A DNA stretch of 60,591 nt from an uncultured Gammaproteobacteria bacterium (GCA_947260025.1 CAMYON010000004.1:1-60591), one strand, 5' to 3'; shown: positions 35,264-46,919, counted from the stretch's first letter. Made by a program: numbers and translations. The notes: generated by a model not told the origin, from the letters alone.

Positions 35264-36042
35264 AACCAGAGGTGGCGCCAGGCCAGGGGCCGTTGCTGCT
35301 GGCCCAACCGCACGGAGGCCTCGAGATACCCGATTCGATTTTTTCTCGGCTCAACCCACAGGGGCAGGCGCGCGCCGATGCCGACTGGCATATCACCCGC
35401 CTGTATGCAGACCTGGTTTCCGATGTGACCATTGTCAGCACCCCGGTGCATCGTTACGTGATCGATGCCAACCGCGATCCGTCGGACCAGTCGCTCTACC
35501 CGGGCCAGAACACGACCAGCCTGTGCCCGACCACCACGTTTGACGGCGAGGAAATCTACCTCCCGGGCCAGTCACCTTCGGCCGACGAAGTTCAGCAGCG
35601 GCAGCAGCGCTATCACCAGCCCTACCACGATGCGCTGCAAGCACAGCTCGAGCGCATTCACCAGCGGCACGGTTTCGCCATTCTGTATGATTGCCACTCG
35701 ATACGCTCACTCGTGCCCTATTTATTCGATGGCAAGCTGCCTGATTTCAACATCGGCACCAATAGTGGCCAGAGCTGCAGCCCCTTGATCGAATCGACGG
35801 TGCGCGCGATTTGCGACGATGCGCAGGGTTACAGCGTCGTGACCAACGGCCGTTTCAAGGGCGGCTGGACCACGCGCCACTATGGCGAACCCGGGCGCGG
35901 CTTGCATGCGATTCAGATGGAGTTGGCGCAGAGCCGTTACATGCAGGAACAGGCGCCCTGGCATTACGATGCAGACAAGGCCGGGCAGCTTCGTGTTATT
36001 CTAGCGGCTATTTTGCAAAACCTGATTCGCATCTTCGACTAG
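35260..36042 (+). CDS. hutG: N-formylglutamate deformylase
   Basis: The 260-residue zinc hydrolase releases formate and glutamate in the final step. Family features are [52 protein letters not shown] and [18 protein letters not shown]. Its ATG overlaps the hutH stop (ATGA), so hutF-hutH-hutG are translationally linked. Confidence 0.95.
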   Translation: MKPEVAPGQGPLLLAQPHGGLEIPDSIFSRLNPQGQARADADWHITRLYADLVSDVTIVSTPVHRYVIDANRDPSDQSLYPGQNTTSLCPTTTFDGEEIYLPGQSPSADEVQQRQQRYHQPYHDALQAQLERIHQRHGFAILYDCHSIRSLVPYLFDGKLPDFNIGTNSGQSCSPLIESTVRAICDDAQGYSVVTNGRFKGGWTTRHYGEPGRGLHAIQMELAQSRYMQEQAPWHYDADKAGQLRVILAAILQNLIRIFD

Positions 36043-36056
36043 GCCTCTGTTTACAA

Positions 36057-36647
36057 ATGCTGCAAATCACTAAAAAACCCATTGGTATGGGCAAGGAGCG
36101 CATGTGCTTCGTGCATCCCGAGGACCCGCGCCTGGCTATCAAGATCGCCAGGGAAAAGGTCAGCCAGCAGTCGCAACGCGAAATCAAGTTCTACCGCAAG
36201 CTGGCAAAACGCGGTAGCGTTCATGACCGACATATCCCCAGGTTTCACGGTCTCTGCGAAACCAACCGTGGCGTCGGTATCGTCGTCGACCTGATTCGTA
36301 ATTACGACGGCGAAATAGCGCGACCGCTGAACTGGTACCTGGCCCAGGGCTATCCGATCGAGGAGTTCGAGCCTTCGCTGGAAGAGCTGAAACAGTCGTT
36401 TCTGCAAAACCTGATCATCTTCAATCACGACATGACCATTGGCAACCTGCTGGTGCAAAAGCTATCCGCTACCAAGGTTCGTATCGTCGCGATCGACGGG
36501 CTGGGCGACGTGGTCGCGATTGACTGGCTCGATATCTTTCCTCCCCTGGTGCGGCGTAAGATAGAACGCCGCTGGCAGCGCTTTATCGAACGCCTCTACC
36601 TAAGTCGCGAGGTGCGCCAGCAGCGCGAAGCGGCGGAACAGGAATAA
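36057..36647 (+). CDS. YrbL family protein (kinase-like fold)
   Basis: 196 residues from the ATG at 36057; the frame extends upstream into hutG without homology and is trimmed. PIGMGKERMCFVHPEDPRLA, IKIAREKVSQQSQREIKFYR and the later FNHDMTIGNLLVQKL resemble the YrbL family of the PhoP network, which is related to small kinases (a Lys and a HD..GN-like loop are visible). The substrate is unknown. It starts 15 bp after hutG and may be read from the hut promoter. Confidence 0.8.
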   Translation: MLQITKKPIGMGKERMCFVHPEDPRLAIKIAREKVSQQSQREIKFYRKLAKRGSVHDRHIPRFHGLCETNRGVGIVVDLIRNYDGEIARPLNWYLAQGYPIEEFEPSLEELKQSFLQNLIIFNHDMTIGNLLVQKLSATKVRIVAIDGLGDVVAIDWLDIFPPLVRRKIERRWQRFIERLYLSREVRQQREAAEQE

Positions 36648-36747
36648 CAATCAGGGCACGCTGCTTAAACCTGCGCCGCCTGAACCAGCCTGACCGTTGT
36701 CATACTGTCGTTTCGCGCCAACTAGCAAAGCGATAGACTTGCGCTTC

Positions 36748-37920
36748 ATGTCACTCAAGCATTATCTACACCCGCCCGCTGTCGCCGCCGGTTTCGCCGC
36801 GGTGCTGATTGGCTACAGCAGTTCAGCGGTAATCGTGTTCCAGGCCGCGCGCGCCGCCGGCGCCACGCCAGAACAAACCGGTTCGTGGATGATCGCGCTT
36901 GGCATCGGCATGGGCCTTACGACACTGGGCCTTTCCTGGCGCTACAAGATGCCGATTATTACCGCCTGGTCGACGCCCGGCGCCGCGCTGCTGGTGACCT
37001 CGCTGCAGGGAATCAGCCTGCCGGAGGCCATCGGCGCGTTTATATTCTCGGCAATACTGATTACGGCGAGCGGCATCAGTGGCTGGTTCGAGCGCATCAT
37101 GGACCGCATCCCGTTGTCGATTGCTGCCGCGATGCTGGCCGGCATCCTGTTCCAGTTTGGAGTTGACGCCTTCGTGGCGATGGAATCCCGTTTCGGATTG
37201 GTCCTCGCTATGTTCGCCGTTTACCTGGCGTCGAGAAAGCTGGTGCCGCGTTACACCATACTGATCGTGCTTGCGGTCGGCTTCCTGCTATGCCTGTTTC
37301 AGGGCTTGCTCGACTTTTCTAGCTTCGGGACGGCTTTGCAGCCACCGCAATTCGTCACGCCCGAATTTTCCTGGGGTGCATTGATCGGGGTCGGCATTCC
37401 GTTGTTCGTGGTTACCATGGTGTCGCAAAACATTGCCGGGATCGCGGTGTTGCGCACCGCAGGCTACGCAGCGCCGATATCGACGGTGATCAGCTGGACC
37501 GGGATCGCTACCCTGCTGCTGGCACCCTTCGGCGGTTTTGCGCTCAACCTCGCGGCCATCACCGCGGCCATCTGTACCGGTCCGGAGGCACACATCGACG
37601 CCAGCAAACGCTACCTTGCCGGTTTGAGCACAGGCGTTTTTTACCTGCTGCTCGGCATCGGCGGCAGCGCAATCGCAGCGCTGTTCGGCGCTTTTCCACC
37701 CGAGTTCGTTCTGGCGCTGGCCGGGCTCGCGCTGCTGTCCACGATCGCCAACAGCCTCTATACTGCGGTTGCAGACAGCTCCGCGCGCGAGGCTGCCGTG
37801 ATCACTTTCGTGGTCACGGCATCGGGCGTCAACCTGTTCGGCATCGGTGCTGCATTCTGGGGCCTGGTCGCGGGTGTCATCGCGACCCTGGTATATAAAA
37901 ACAAGTCGAAACAAGCATGA
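36748..37920 (+). CDS. BenE family membrane transporter
   Basis: 390 residues from the ATG at 36748 (MSLKHYLHPPAVAAGFAAVL); an upstream ATG gives a non-membrane leader and is rejected. About eleven hydrophobic segments are visible. The family stretches GYSSSAVIVFQAARAAGA, ITAWSTPGAALL and ALNLAAITAAICTGPEAHID match benzoate/proton symporters of the BenE/YdcO type. With a downstream amino-acid-type oxidase, the real substrate may be a different carboxylate. Confidence 0.88.
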   Translation: MSLKHYLHPPAVAAGFAAVLIGYSSSAVIVFQAARAAGATPEQTGSWMIALGIGMGLTTLGLSWRYKMPIITAWSTPGAALLVTSLQGISLPEAIGAFIFSAILITASGISGWFERIMDRIPLSIAAAMLAGILFQFGVDAFVAMESRFGLVLAMFAVYLASRKLVPRYTILIVLAVGFLLCLFQGLLDFSSFGTALQPPQFVTPEFSWGALIGVGIPLFVVTMVSQNIAGIAVLRTAGYAAPISTVISWTGIATLLLAPFGGFALNLAAITAAICTGPEAHIDASKRYLAGLSTGVFYLLLGIGGSAIAALFGAFPPEFVLALAGLALLSTIANSLYTAVADSSAREAAVITFVVTASGVNLFGIGAAFWGLVAGVIATLVYKNKSKQA

Positions 37921-39281
37921 AACCATTGTTCCATCCGAGCCTGTATCAATTCGACCAGGCGCAACCATCCTACTGGGAAGCGAGCGCGGGCTCGACGCAG
38001 CTCACCAGTGAAAAACTTACCGGCACTCAAAGCTGTGACGTGGCGATCATCGGCGGCGGCTATACCGGCCTGTCCGCGGCGCTGCATCTCGCGCGGGACT
38101 ACAACATCGACGTCTGCCTGCTCGAAGCCGGGCATATCGGTTGGGGCGCTTCGGGTCGCAATGGTGGTTTCTGCACCATCGGCATGACCAAGGTATCGCT
38201 GGCTTCGCAACTGAAGAAATTCGGCGTCGAGCAGACGCGGGCGTTTTACCAGAGCCAGGCCGACGCGGTGAACCTGGTGCGCGCACTGGGCGAAGACGAG
38301 GCGATCGATTTCCTGCCCCAGGGTGACTGCGAGTTCGTGGTTGCCGATAGCGACGCGCATTTCGCCGCTCTGCAGCAGGAAGTCGACATCGAGCGCACGT
38401 TACTCGGCCTCGACGTCACGCTGCACAGCCAGGCCGAGTTTCGCGAGATCGGTTACGACTCGCCGCATCAGCACGGGGCGATCGCGCACCGGCCCTCGTT
38501 CGCACTGCATCCGTTGCGCTACGCGCTGGGGCTGGCCGCCGCCGCGCAACGCCGCGGTGCCCGGATCCACCCGCATAGCGAAGTTTTAAGCTGGTGCAAG
38601 GAGGGCGACAACCACCGGCTCGAGACCGCCGGCGGCAGCCTCAGCGCGAAACAGGTCATCCTGACCGGCAACGGATTCATGCCCGAGCATTTGCATCGCG
38701 GTGTACAGGGAAGACCGCTGCCGGTGCAAAGCGCGATCGTCGTGACCCGGCCGATGAGGCGCGACGAACTGCAGCAAAAGGGCTGGCATACCGAGAATCC
38801 CTGTATTAATTCGCAACACATGTTTTTCTACTATCGAGTGCTTGGCGACGGGCGCTTCATGCTCGGCGGACGCGCCAATCATATCGGCGACCCGGCCGGC
38901 GCCGAGGCAACCTTCACCGAACTGAAGCAGTCTATCGCCGAAAAGTGGCCACAGTTTGCCGATATCGAGTACACCCACCAGTGGCGCGGCCTGGTATGTT
39001 TTACTCTGAATTTCCGGCCGTCGATAGGCCGCATGCCGGAAGACAAGTCGGTTTACTTCGGCTACGGCTACCACGGCAACGGCGTTAACAGCGCTACCTG
39101 GAGCGGGCGCGAGCTGGCAAAGTGGCTGGCCGGCACGGACTCCGGCAAAAGCATCCTGCCGAAACACCTGCCGGCAATCGTACGCGGTCGGGCCCCGCGC
39201 TTCCCGCTCGCCGGGCTGCGCCGGCAGTACCTGCGTCTCGGCCTCGGTTTCTACCGGCTGCGAGATTATTTTGACTGGTGA
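37917..39281 (+). CDS. FAD-dependent amine/amino-acid oxidase (DAO family)
   Basis: The 454-residue protein has the FAD dinucleotide motif DVAIIGGGYTGLSAALHLA at about residues 41-59, then GHIGWGASGRNGGFC, a pattern seen in gamma-glutamylputrescine oxidase PuuB and OrdL relatives. FGYGYHGNGVNSATWSGREL is the C-terminal FAD contact. Substrate not determined. It starts inside the stop of the BenE gene (ATGA), so transporter and oxidase probably serve one nitrogen compound. Confidence 0.87.
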   Translation: MKPLFHPSLYQFDQAQPSYWEASAGSTQLTSEKLTGTQSCDVAIIGGGYTGLSAALHLARDYNIDVCLLEAGHIGWGASGRNGGFCTIGMTKVSLASQLKKFGVEQTRAFYQSQADAVNLVRALGEDEAIDFLPQGDCEFVVADSDAHFAALQQEVDIERTLLGLDVTLHSQAEFREIGYDSPHQHGAIAHRPSFALHPLRYALGLAAAAQRRGARIHPHSEVLSWCKEGDNHRLETAGGSLSAKQVILTGNGFMPEHLHRGVQGRPLPVQSAIVVTRPMRRDELQQKGWHTENPCINSQHMFFYYRVLGDGRFMLGGRANHIGDPAGAEATFTELKQSIAEKWPQFADIEYTHQWRGLVCFTLNFRPSIGRMPEDKSVYFGYGYHGNGVNSATWSGRELAKWLAGTDSGKSILPKHLPAIVRGRAPRFPLAGLRRQYLRLGLGFYRLRDYFDW

Positions 39282-39996
39282 CGAACCCGGGATCCTCGCG
39301 GTTGCGCTGGTCGCCTTCGGTGCCGGGCTAATCCGGGGCTTTACCGGGTTTGGCGGTCCCGCCTTCATTCTCGCCATTTTGACCCTGTTCTTTAGCCCGG
39401 TCAGCATCGTATCGAAAATTCTGGTGGTCGATTTTTTCGCCAACGTGTACCTGTTCAAGGCCAGTTACCGGCAAATCAACTGGCGCTCGACCTGGGCCAT
39501 GGTAATTCCGACCATGATATTCATGCCGCTCGGTCACTGGTTGCTGATCGAGCTCGACCCGATCTGGATGAAACGCGCGATGGCGCTGATCATCGCTGCC
39601 GCCTGCGTGCTGATGCTGACCGGATTCCGCTACAAGCACCCGATGACCACTGGCTGGCTGATTTTCGCCGGCATCTGCTCCGGCATCGTCTTCGGCGGCA
39701 CCTATATCGCGCTGGTGGCCGTGGTTTTTATCCTGCTCGGACCCTACGATAAAAACAACGGGCGGGCGCTGATCATTTCCTGGTCGTTCTTCGCCGTGCT
39801 GGGATTCGCCCTGATCTCGGTGGTCAGCGGCACCACCGGGGTAGACGATGTCATCACCGCTTTACCGGGCGCCGTGACTTACATGCTCGGCACCTGGTTG
39901 GGCTCGCATGGCTTTCGCAGATCCAGCGAAAAGCTGTTTCGCCGCACCGCGATTGGCATCCTGCTGGCGCTGTCGATTGTGAACCTGATAAGTTAG
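39271..39996 (+). CDS. TSUP (TauE/SafE) family permease
   Basis: 241 residues from a TTG that overlaps the oxidase stop by eleven bases. About eight hydrophobic segments; the N-terminal VAFGAGLIRGFTGFGGPAFI is the family signature, and the second repeat contains GICSGIVFGGTYIALVAVVF. Relatives move sulfite, sulfonates or organic acids. Third gene of the BenE-oxidase-TSUP unit. Confidence 0.88.
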   Translation: MTGDEPGILAVALVAFGAGLIRGFTGFGGPAFILAILTLFFSPVSIVSKILVVDFFANVYLFKASYRQINWRSTWAMVIPTMIFMPLGHWLLIELDPIWMKRAMALIIAAACVLMLTGFRYKHPMTTGWLIFAGICSGIVFGGTYIALVAVVFILLGPYDKNNGRALIISWSFFAVLGFALISVVSGTTGVDDVITALPGAVTYMLGTWLGSHGFRRSSEKLFRRTAIGILLALSIVNLIS

Positions 39997-40002
39997 GGAG
40001 CG

Positions 40003-40497
40003 TCATTCGGCAGGCAGTGCGCGCCACTCGTCGAACGAGATGCGGCGCCCGGGATAGGCCGGGTTGGTAAATGGCCAGCAAGCGGCGATCCAGGGCTCCA
40101 CCGTTTCGAAAAGATGCTGATCCAGACCTTCAGCGACGCGCGACGCGCGCACCCACATCGTGATCTCGACATCGTAACCCGGCTTGCGAGTGGGGTAGAT
40201 ATACATACAACCCAACACCTCCGATTCGTCGGGCCTGAGCACCGTGTAGGCGAAGGACGTGTGTAACTGGAATTCGGCCTGATGCCATCCAAGCTCGATG
40301 ATGTTCTGCTCCAGCGTCAATCCCCGCGGCCATTCGCCGCCCGGGTCGTAAACAGTGCGCAAGCGCTCCTCCGAAGTCATGACCGCGTCGTAATCCTTGA
40401 CCGCATGATCGATGCTCAAGGGGCGCAGACGCATGCGTTCGGTCTCCAGCAGCTGCGGCACATCGAAGTCAGCGGGCACTATAGGTTCGTTGTACAT
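40003..40497 (-). CDS. GNAT-family N-acetyltransferase-like protein
   Basis: The 164-residue protein has the opening LLETERMRLRPLSIDHAVKD typical of RimJ/RimL-like GNATs, then SEVLGCMYIYPTRKPGYDVE with the core strand. The acetyl-CoA loop (Q/RxxGxG/A) is not obvious: VRASRVAEGLDQHLFETVEPW stands in its place, so catalytic activity is uncertain. Convergent with the TSUP gene. Confidence 0.75.
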   Translation of the reverse strand: MYNEPIVPADFDVPQLLETERMRLRPLSIDHAVKDYDAVMTSEERLRTVYDPGGEWPRGLTLEQNIIELGWHQAEFQLHTSFAYTVLRPDESEVLGCMYIYPTRKPGYDVEITMWVRASRVAEGLDQHLFETVEPWIAACWPFTNPAYPGRRISFDEWRALPAE

Positions 40498-40555
40498 ACG
40501 TATCTCGGATTCGTGTTCATGTCCGGCGTCACAGCTTGTCGAGTGTGTCCTGCAA

Positions 40556-40705
40556 TTAGGCCTCTTTGTCGGGGAGCATGCCGATTGACTGTTCCGGATA
40601 AGGAAATTTCAGCGCGCTAACCCCGGCATGAAACTCTTTCTGCGCCGCCACGCGCTCGTCGTAACGCTGTCGATGCAGCGGCGACCAGCGGTCAGAACTC
40701 GTAGT
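40556..40705 (-). pseudogene. Probable C-terminal gene remnant
   Basis: A 49-codon open frame with no good start reads SSDRWSPLHRQRYDERV then AAQKEFHAGVSALKFPYPEQ and SIGMLPDKEA before TAA. Just upstream, in a different frame, [18 protein letters not shown] followed by [10 protein letters not shown] ends in TGA where this piece begins. The two together look like one protein tail split by a frameshift. The family is not recognised. The remainder of the 329-bp gap before ygiQ holds nothing else that I can support. Confidence 0.4.
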
Positions 40706-40826
40706 TTAAGGAATCAGGCTCGATCTGTATAACCCGATCTTCCAAATCGGTTCCGTCGTTACATGGATAGCGAACCCCGATATTACCGAACAATCATTAC
40801 GGTTATCGGGTAGAATCGCGCCCCTA

Positions 40827-43013
<2,187 letters not shown>

Positions 43014-43018
43014 GCGCA

Positions 43019-43555
43019 CTAGATTTTTTCGATCACCAGTGTGATCTGGCCGACCTTGAAGCCCCACTTCGTCATGATCGATTCATTCAACAGAACGCGC
43101 TCGGAGACCAGGTACATACGGTCATCGATACGCAAATCGATGGTGCCGTCGCCGTAGGGAATACGCAACACGTAATCCAGGAACAGGCTGTTGCCGGCGA
43201 CCTGCATCTCGGCTTCACCCACCACGTCACCCGCAGTCGCGGTGTACTTTCCGTCGCCGTTCGCTACCAGTTTCCAAACTCGCGTCTGCTGTTCACCATC
43301 GTCGAAGACAAAGCGCTCGTCGAGCGTGCCGACGCCGTCGGCCCAGTATGCGTCGATGGTCGCGTTGAAGTAGCGAATAACCTCACCGCCTCGATCCTTG
43401 ACGATGCCGTGCGCGGTGAGCTTACCGTTGAAAAACTCCTCCGCGACCAGCCGGGGCTTGTTATCGGCATAGGTTTCGATCGAAACCGAAGAACAGGAGA
43501 CAATGGCGCCGAGGCATACAACGGCCAGCACGCATCTGATGACAAAATTCATCAC
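43019..43555 (-). CDS. DUF3833 lipoprotein
   Basis: 178 residues with a lipobox-like signal (VLAVVCLGAIVSC). The body PRLVAEEFFNGKLTAHGIVKD, RGGEVIRYFNATIDAYW and ERFVFDDGEQQTRVW fits DUF3833, a lipocalin-like family often encoded next to cfa-type methyltransferases. It ends the eight-gene stress operon and starts within the stop of the previous gene. Envelope lipid handling is a guess. Confidence 0.85.
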   Translation of the reverse strand: MMNFVIRCVLAVVCLGAIVSCSSVSIETYADNKPRLVAEEFFNGKLTAHGIVKDRGGEVIRYFNATIDAYWADGVGTLDERFVFDDGEQQTRVWKLVANGDGKYTATAGDVVGEAEMQVAGNSLFLDYVLRIPYGDGTIDLRIDDRMYLVSERVLLNESIMTKWGFKVGQITLVIEKI

Positions 43556-44361
43556 GACTTGTCGCTAACGGTCGGGACTGCGGAAAAGGCCGGAGCCTGA
43601 TCGCTCACACTGCAGGCCTGTGGCGGCACATCCTGGTAAACGTAGCGGATATCCACAACCAGGCCATTGCCCTTGCCATCGCCGATATTGGACAGTCCAC
43701 GGTAGCGCGTCAGGCGTCGCAGCTCCGGGTCGTAACCCAGTTCGATCGGATTTACCAGCATACGGACGAACCAGTTCGACAACTCAAGCTTGAAGCACTG
43801 GTCGGTTTCGGTGCGGTAGTTGCAGGCGGCCGGTTTGATGCGCAACTCCACCAGGCTGTCGCGCTCGGCGAACGGGAACAGAAAGCGTTTCTTTTCACCG
43901 GCAACCAGGCTGTCCCAGTGGCTGCGGACAAACTCGTCGAAGCCGGCATCGATGACGACCGGCAGCTTGCCATCGGTCTGTGTAGAGCTGGTTTTCTTAG
44001 GTTCGGAATTGACCGCATCGAGCACGGTCATCGAAACCTTGCCGGCCTGCAGTTCGACCTCGATGATTTCGCTGGAGTAGATATTTTGCTGCACGAAAGA
44101 TGGTGTGGTCGGGCCGGAGGCATAATCGAGCAGCTTGCGCGCAATCAGATTCCCCGCCTCGTTGCGGTAGATCACTTCCATTTCATCGGGATTACCATTG
44201 GCACAGTAAAACTCACGATACAGCAGTTCATCGCTTTCGAGATCATAGGCCTCGCCTACGACGCCGCCCCCGCTCTCGGCAGCGTAAACGCTCGGCGTCG
44301 CCGCCAGGGTCACCAGCAACAGCAGTCGCCAGCCAATATTCGTTTTTCTTACAGTCGTCAT
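43552..44361 (-). CDS. Unknown secreted protein of the photo-oxidative operon
   Basis: 269 residues from the ATG at 44361, which overlaps the DUF2878 stop (ATGA). A signal peptide (IGWRLLLLVTLAATPSVYA) precedes a soluble body with YDLESDELLYREFYCANGNP, DEMEVIYRNEAGNLIARKLL and two Cys pairs (for example PAACNYRTETDQC). I do not recognise the family. Overlapping genes on both sides tie it to the membrane-lipid operon, so a periplasmic role is likely. Confidence 0.8.
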   Translation of the reverse strand: MTTVRKTNIGWRLLLLVTLAATPSVYAAESGGGVVGEAYDLESDELLYREFYCANGNPDEMEVIYRNEAGNLIARKLLDYASGPTTPSFVQQNIYSSEIIEVELQAGKVSMTVLDAVNSEPKKTSSTQTDGKLPVVIDAGFDEFVRSHWDSLVAGEKKRFLFPFAERDSLVELRIKPAACNYRTETDQCFKLELSNWFVRMLVNPIELGYDPELRRLTRYRGLSNIGDGKGNGLVVDIRYVYQDVPPQACSVSDQAPAFSAVPTVSDKS

Positions 44362-44852
44362 GCTTTTAGTTTTCCTGCATAGTAAATTCCGCATGGGAAC
44401 AACAGGCCCCATCCAACGGCCATGATGGCCAACGATGTCAGTACCGGCGGGCCCAGCTGCGCCTCGGTAAGACTGGCGCCGAGCCAGTAGCTCGCCGGCC
44501 CCATCACCGCTGCAAACACGGCTGCTAACCACAGGTAGCGGTGCATCCAGAACAGCCCGTGCATGAAGGTCGTGGCGAACAACAGCCACAGGCACAGTAA
44601 CCAGAGCGGAATGCCGAACAGCAATGCGTCGGCATAATGGATGACACCGGTTTGCGCCATCAGCATATCCCACAGGCAACCGATCAGTACGACGACCCCG
44701 ATGAGTTTCCACTCGCCGTAGCTGCTGAGCACCAGCCAGTTATGGACTAGCAATGCCGCTATGGTAAACGCTACCGCGTAGAGATCACCGCCGAGGACGC
44801 AGACCAGCCAGCCGACCTGAAACAATGCCAGGTTGATCAGTATTTTCTTCAC
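44358..44852 (-). CDS. DUF2878 membrane protein
   Basis: 164 residues from a GTG at 44852 (VKKILINLALFQVGWLVCVL); an upstream ATG would sit deep inside cfa and is rejected. Five or six hydrophobic segments cover nearly the whole chain, with VVLIGCLWDMLMAQTGVI in the middle and FPCGIYYAGK at the end. It fits DUF2878, which commonly accompanies cfa/DUF1365/DUF3833 genes. Function unknown. Confidence 0.82.
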   Translation of the reverse strand: MKKILINLALFQVGWLVCVLGGDLYAVAFTIAALLVHNWLVLSSYGEWKLIGVVVLIGCLWDMLMAQTGVIHYADALLFGIPLWLLCLWLLFATTFMHGLFWMHRYLWLAAVFAAVMGPASYWLGASLTEAQLGPPVLTSLAIMAVGWGLLFPCGIYYAGKLKA

Positions 44853-44871
44853 CTCTCGCCATACCTCGGCT

Positions 44872-46131
44872 TCAAGCCCGGTCGCTGCGGCGCCAGTCCG
44901 GCTTGGCAAACAGGATTTGCGAGGTGCCGATGATGCGCTCTTCGAAACCGCCCTGGCAGTAACACAGGTAGTAGTTCCACATACGGATGAAGTAATCATC
45001 GAAACCGAGCGCCTTTACGTCGTCCAGTTTTGCCGCGAAACGCTCGCGCCAGATCTCGAGCGTGCGGGCGTAATCTTCGCCGATTTCCTGCATCCCGACC
45101 ATCAACAGGTCGGTATGCTTCTTCACCGAAGACAAAATAGCCTCGTGGCTGGGCAGCGAACCGCCCGGGAAAATGTAGCGCTGAATAAAATCGACCGATT
45201 TCTGCGCGTACTCGAAGCGCTGATCCGGAATCGTAATCGCCTGCAGCAACATCAGGCCGTCGCTTTTGAGCAACGAGGCGCAGCCGCTGAAGTACTGCTT
45301 ATAGTATTTGTGACCCACAGCTTCGATCATTTCGACCGAAACCAGCTTGTCGAAGCGTCCGCTCAGGTTGCGATAGTCCTCGAATAGCACCGTGATCCGG
45401 TCATCCAGTCCGGCGCCGCGCACCCGTTGGCAGGCCGCTTCGTACTGCTCCCTCGAGATCGTGGTAGTCGTGACCCGACAGCCGTAGTTTTTCGCGGCGT
45501 AAACCGCAAGACCACCCCAGCCGGTGCCGATTTCCAGCAGATGGTCGCTGGGCTGCAGGTCGAGTTTCTGGCAAATGACTTCGAGCTTGTGAAGCGCGGC
45601 CTCATCGAGATTGGCATCGGGATGCGGGAAAATGGCCGATGAATACATCATTTCTGGATCGAGAAACAGCGAAAAAAATTCGTTGCTGAGATCATAGTGG
45701 CTCGAAATGTTGTCCTTCGCCCGTTTCTCCGTGTTACGGTTGAGCCAGTGAAACAGCTTGTCGCCCATGCGCTGGATAACTGGCTTGTCATCGTCCATCG
45801 AATTCAGAAAATCGATATTAATCGACATCAGGCGCACCACGTCGAGCAGGTTGGGCGTCGTCCATTTGCCGTGCATGTAAGCCTCGGCGCCGCCGATCGA
45901 GCCACCGAAGGCGATGTCACGATAGGCGTTGGCATCCTTGATAACGATCTTGGCCCTGACACCAACGTTATCTTCGGGATTGCCGAAACTGTATAGCTCG
46001 TCCCCTTCCTCGATTAACAGGTACCCTTGCGGCATCTGGCTTAGGCGTTTGAGTAACTGGTTCTTGGCAAAATTGCCCAGCCAGCCCGGATTTTCCCGCG
46101 TATTGACTGCGGATGGATTTATGGAGTTCAT
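44872..46131 (-). CDS. cfa: Cyclopropane-fatty-acyl-phospholipid synthase-type methyltransferase
   Basis: The 419-residue SAM enzyme has an N-terminal lipid-binding part, DNISSHYDLSNEFFSLFLDP, the SAM motif LEIGTGWGGLAVYAAKNYGC at about residue 190, and VSVEMIEAVGHKYYKQYF with the conserved EMIEAVG. Relatives methylate unsaturated acyl chains of phospholipids to cyclopropane, branched or furan precursors. Being in a sigma/ChrR-linked operon with an FAD enzyme makes the product chemistry uncertain. Start overlaps the DUF1365 stop (ATGA). Confidence 0.92.
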   Translation of the reverse strand: MNSINPSAVNTRENPGWLGNFAKNQLLKRLSQMPQGYLLIEEGDELYSFGNPEDNVGVRAKIVIKDANAYRDIAFGGSIGGAEAYMHGKWTTPNLLDVVRLMSINIDFLNSMDDDKPVIQRMGDKLFHWLNRNTEKRAKDNISSHYDLSNEFFSLFLDPEMMYSSAIFPHPDANLDEAALHKLEVICQKLDLQPSDHLLEIGTGWGGLAVYAAKNYGCRVTTTTISREQYEAACQRVRGAGLDDRITVLFEDYRNLSGRFDKLVSVEMIEAVGHKYYKQYFSGCASLLKSDGLMLLQAITIPDQRFEYAQKSVDFIQRYIFPGGSLPSHEAILSSVKKHTDLLMVGMQEIGEDYARTLEIWRERFAAKLDDVKALGFDDYFIRMWNYYLCYCQGGFEERIIGTSQILFAKPDWRRSDRA

Positions 46132-46919
46132 GTCTTCGTCTTCAGTTTCGTTATTGTCGGTTGATCCAGCCCATCCCGCTTGCTGGTGGCGGGATGGTCG
46201 TAAAAAGGGTTGCGCTTGATCCAGAGCTTCAATGCCTGCCAGTAAATCGCCGCCGCCACCTTCGCCGTCATCCAGGGGTGCTGTAGCAGTATTCCGGCGA
46301 GGCTGGCGGAGCCGATTTCGCGCCGCTTCAACGCCATGGTGGCGTCCATGTGAGCCTCACCGTCCATTTCGGTTTCCAGGTTGAGGCTTAACATCCGGGC
46401 GGGATTGTTGCTGCACCAGCGGTACTTCATTTCCATCGGGTTAAATGGGGAAACATGCATCTGTTTGTCGAAGTCGATACGCTGATAGTTTTTTCCCGGA
46501 TCACATGACAGCACGTAGCTCTGGCGCTCGTTCCACGGGGTGTTGGTCACTTCGACGACGATATAGCGCAGCACGTCGGCGTCATCAAAGCAATAGTAAC
46601 AGCAGATTGGATTGATATTGAATCCGTAATAGCGCAGGTTTGCGAGCATCCGCACTGGCCCGTCATGCCATTGCCCGGTAGCCTCGTGAATGCGGGCCCG
46701 CACCGCCTGTTTCAGCGGCTGCTCGGGATCGCCGAGGAAATCGGCGCGTCGAAATCGCGCGGGGCGCCAGGGCTTGCGGGACCACAGGGGCGACCGCGCG
46801 AAAACCTCGTCGAGTTCGTCCAGATCCAGGTACATCATGAATACCTGGTAGGTAAAACGATGCGCCCGCGGCGTGAAGCGACGATGACGCAGATAGCCCT
46901 GGTAGATCGCGCTATGCAC
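46128..46919 (-). CDS. DUF1365 family protein
   Basis: 263 residues from the GTG at 46919, which lies inside the last codons of the FAD gene; the longer open frame upstream is antisense-type shadow of that gene. VHSAIYQGYLRHRRFTPRAH, YQVFMMYLDLDELDEVF, RMLANLRYYGFNINPICCYY and KQMHVSPFNPMEMKYRW are typical of DUF1365, found next to COG2907 FAD proteins and Cfa homologues. Molecular function unknown; a part in fatty-acyl modification is inferred from context. Confidence 0.88.
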   Translation of the reverse strand: MHSAIYQGYLRHRRFTPRAHRFTYQVFMMYLDLDELDEVFARSPLWSRKPWRPARFRRADFLGDPEQPLKQAVRARIHEATGQWHDGPVRMLANLRYYGFNINPICCYYCFDDADVLRYIVVEVTNTPWNERQSYVLSCDPGKNYQRIDFDKQMHVSPFNPMEMKYRWCSNNPARMLSLNLETEMDGEAHMDATMALKRREIGSASLAGILLQHPWMTAKVAAAIYWQALKLWIKRNPFYDHPATSKRDGLDQPTITKLKTKT

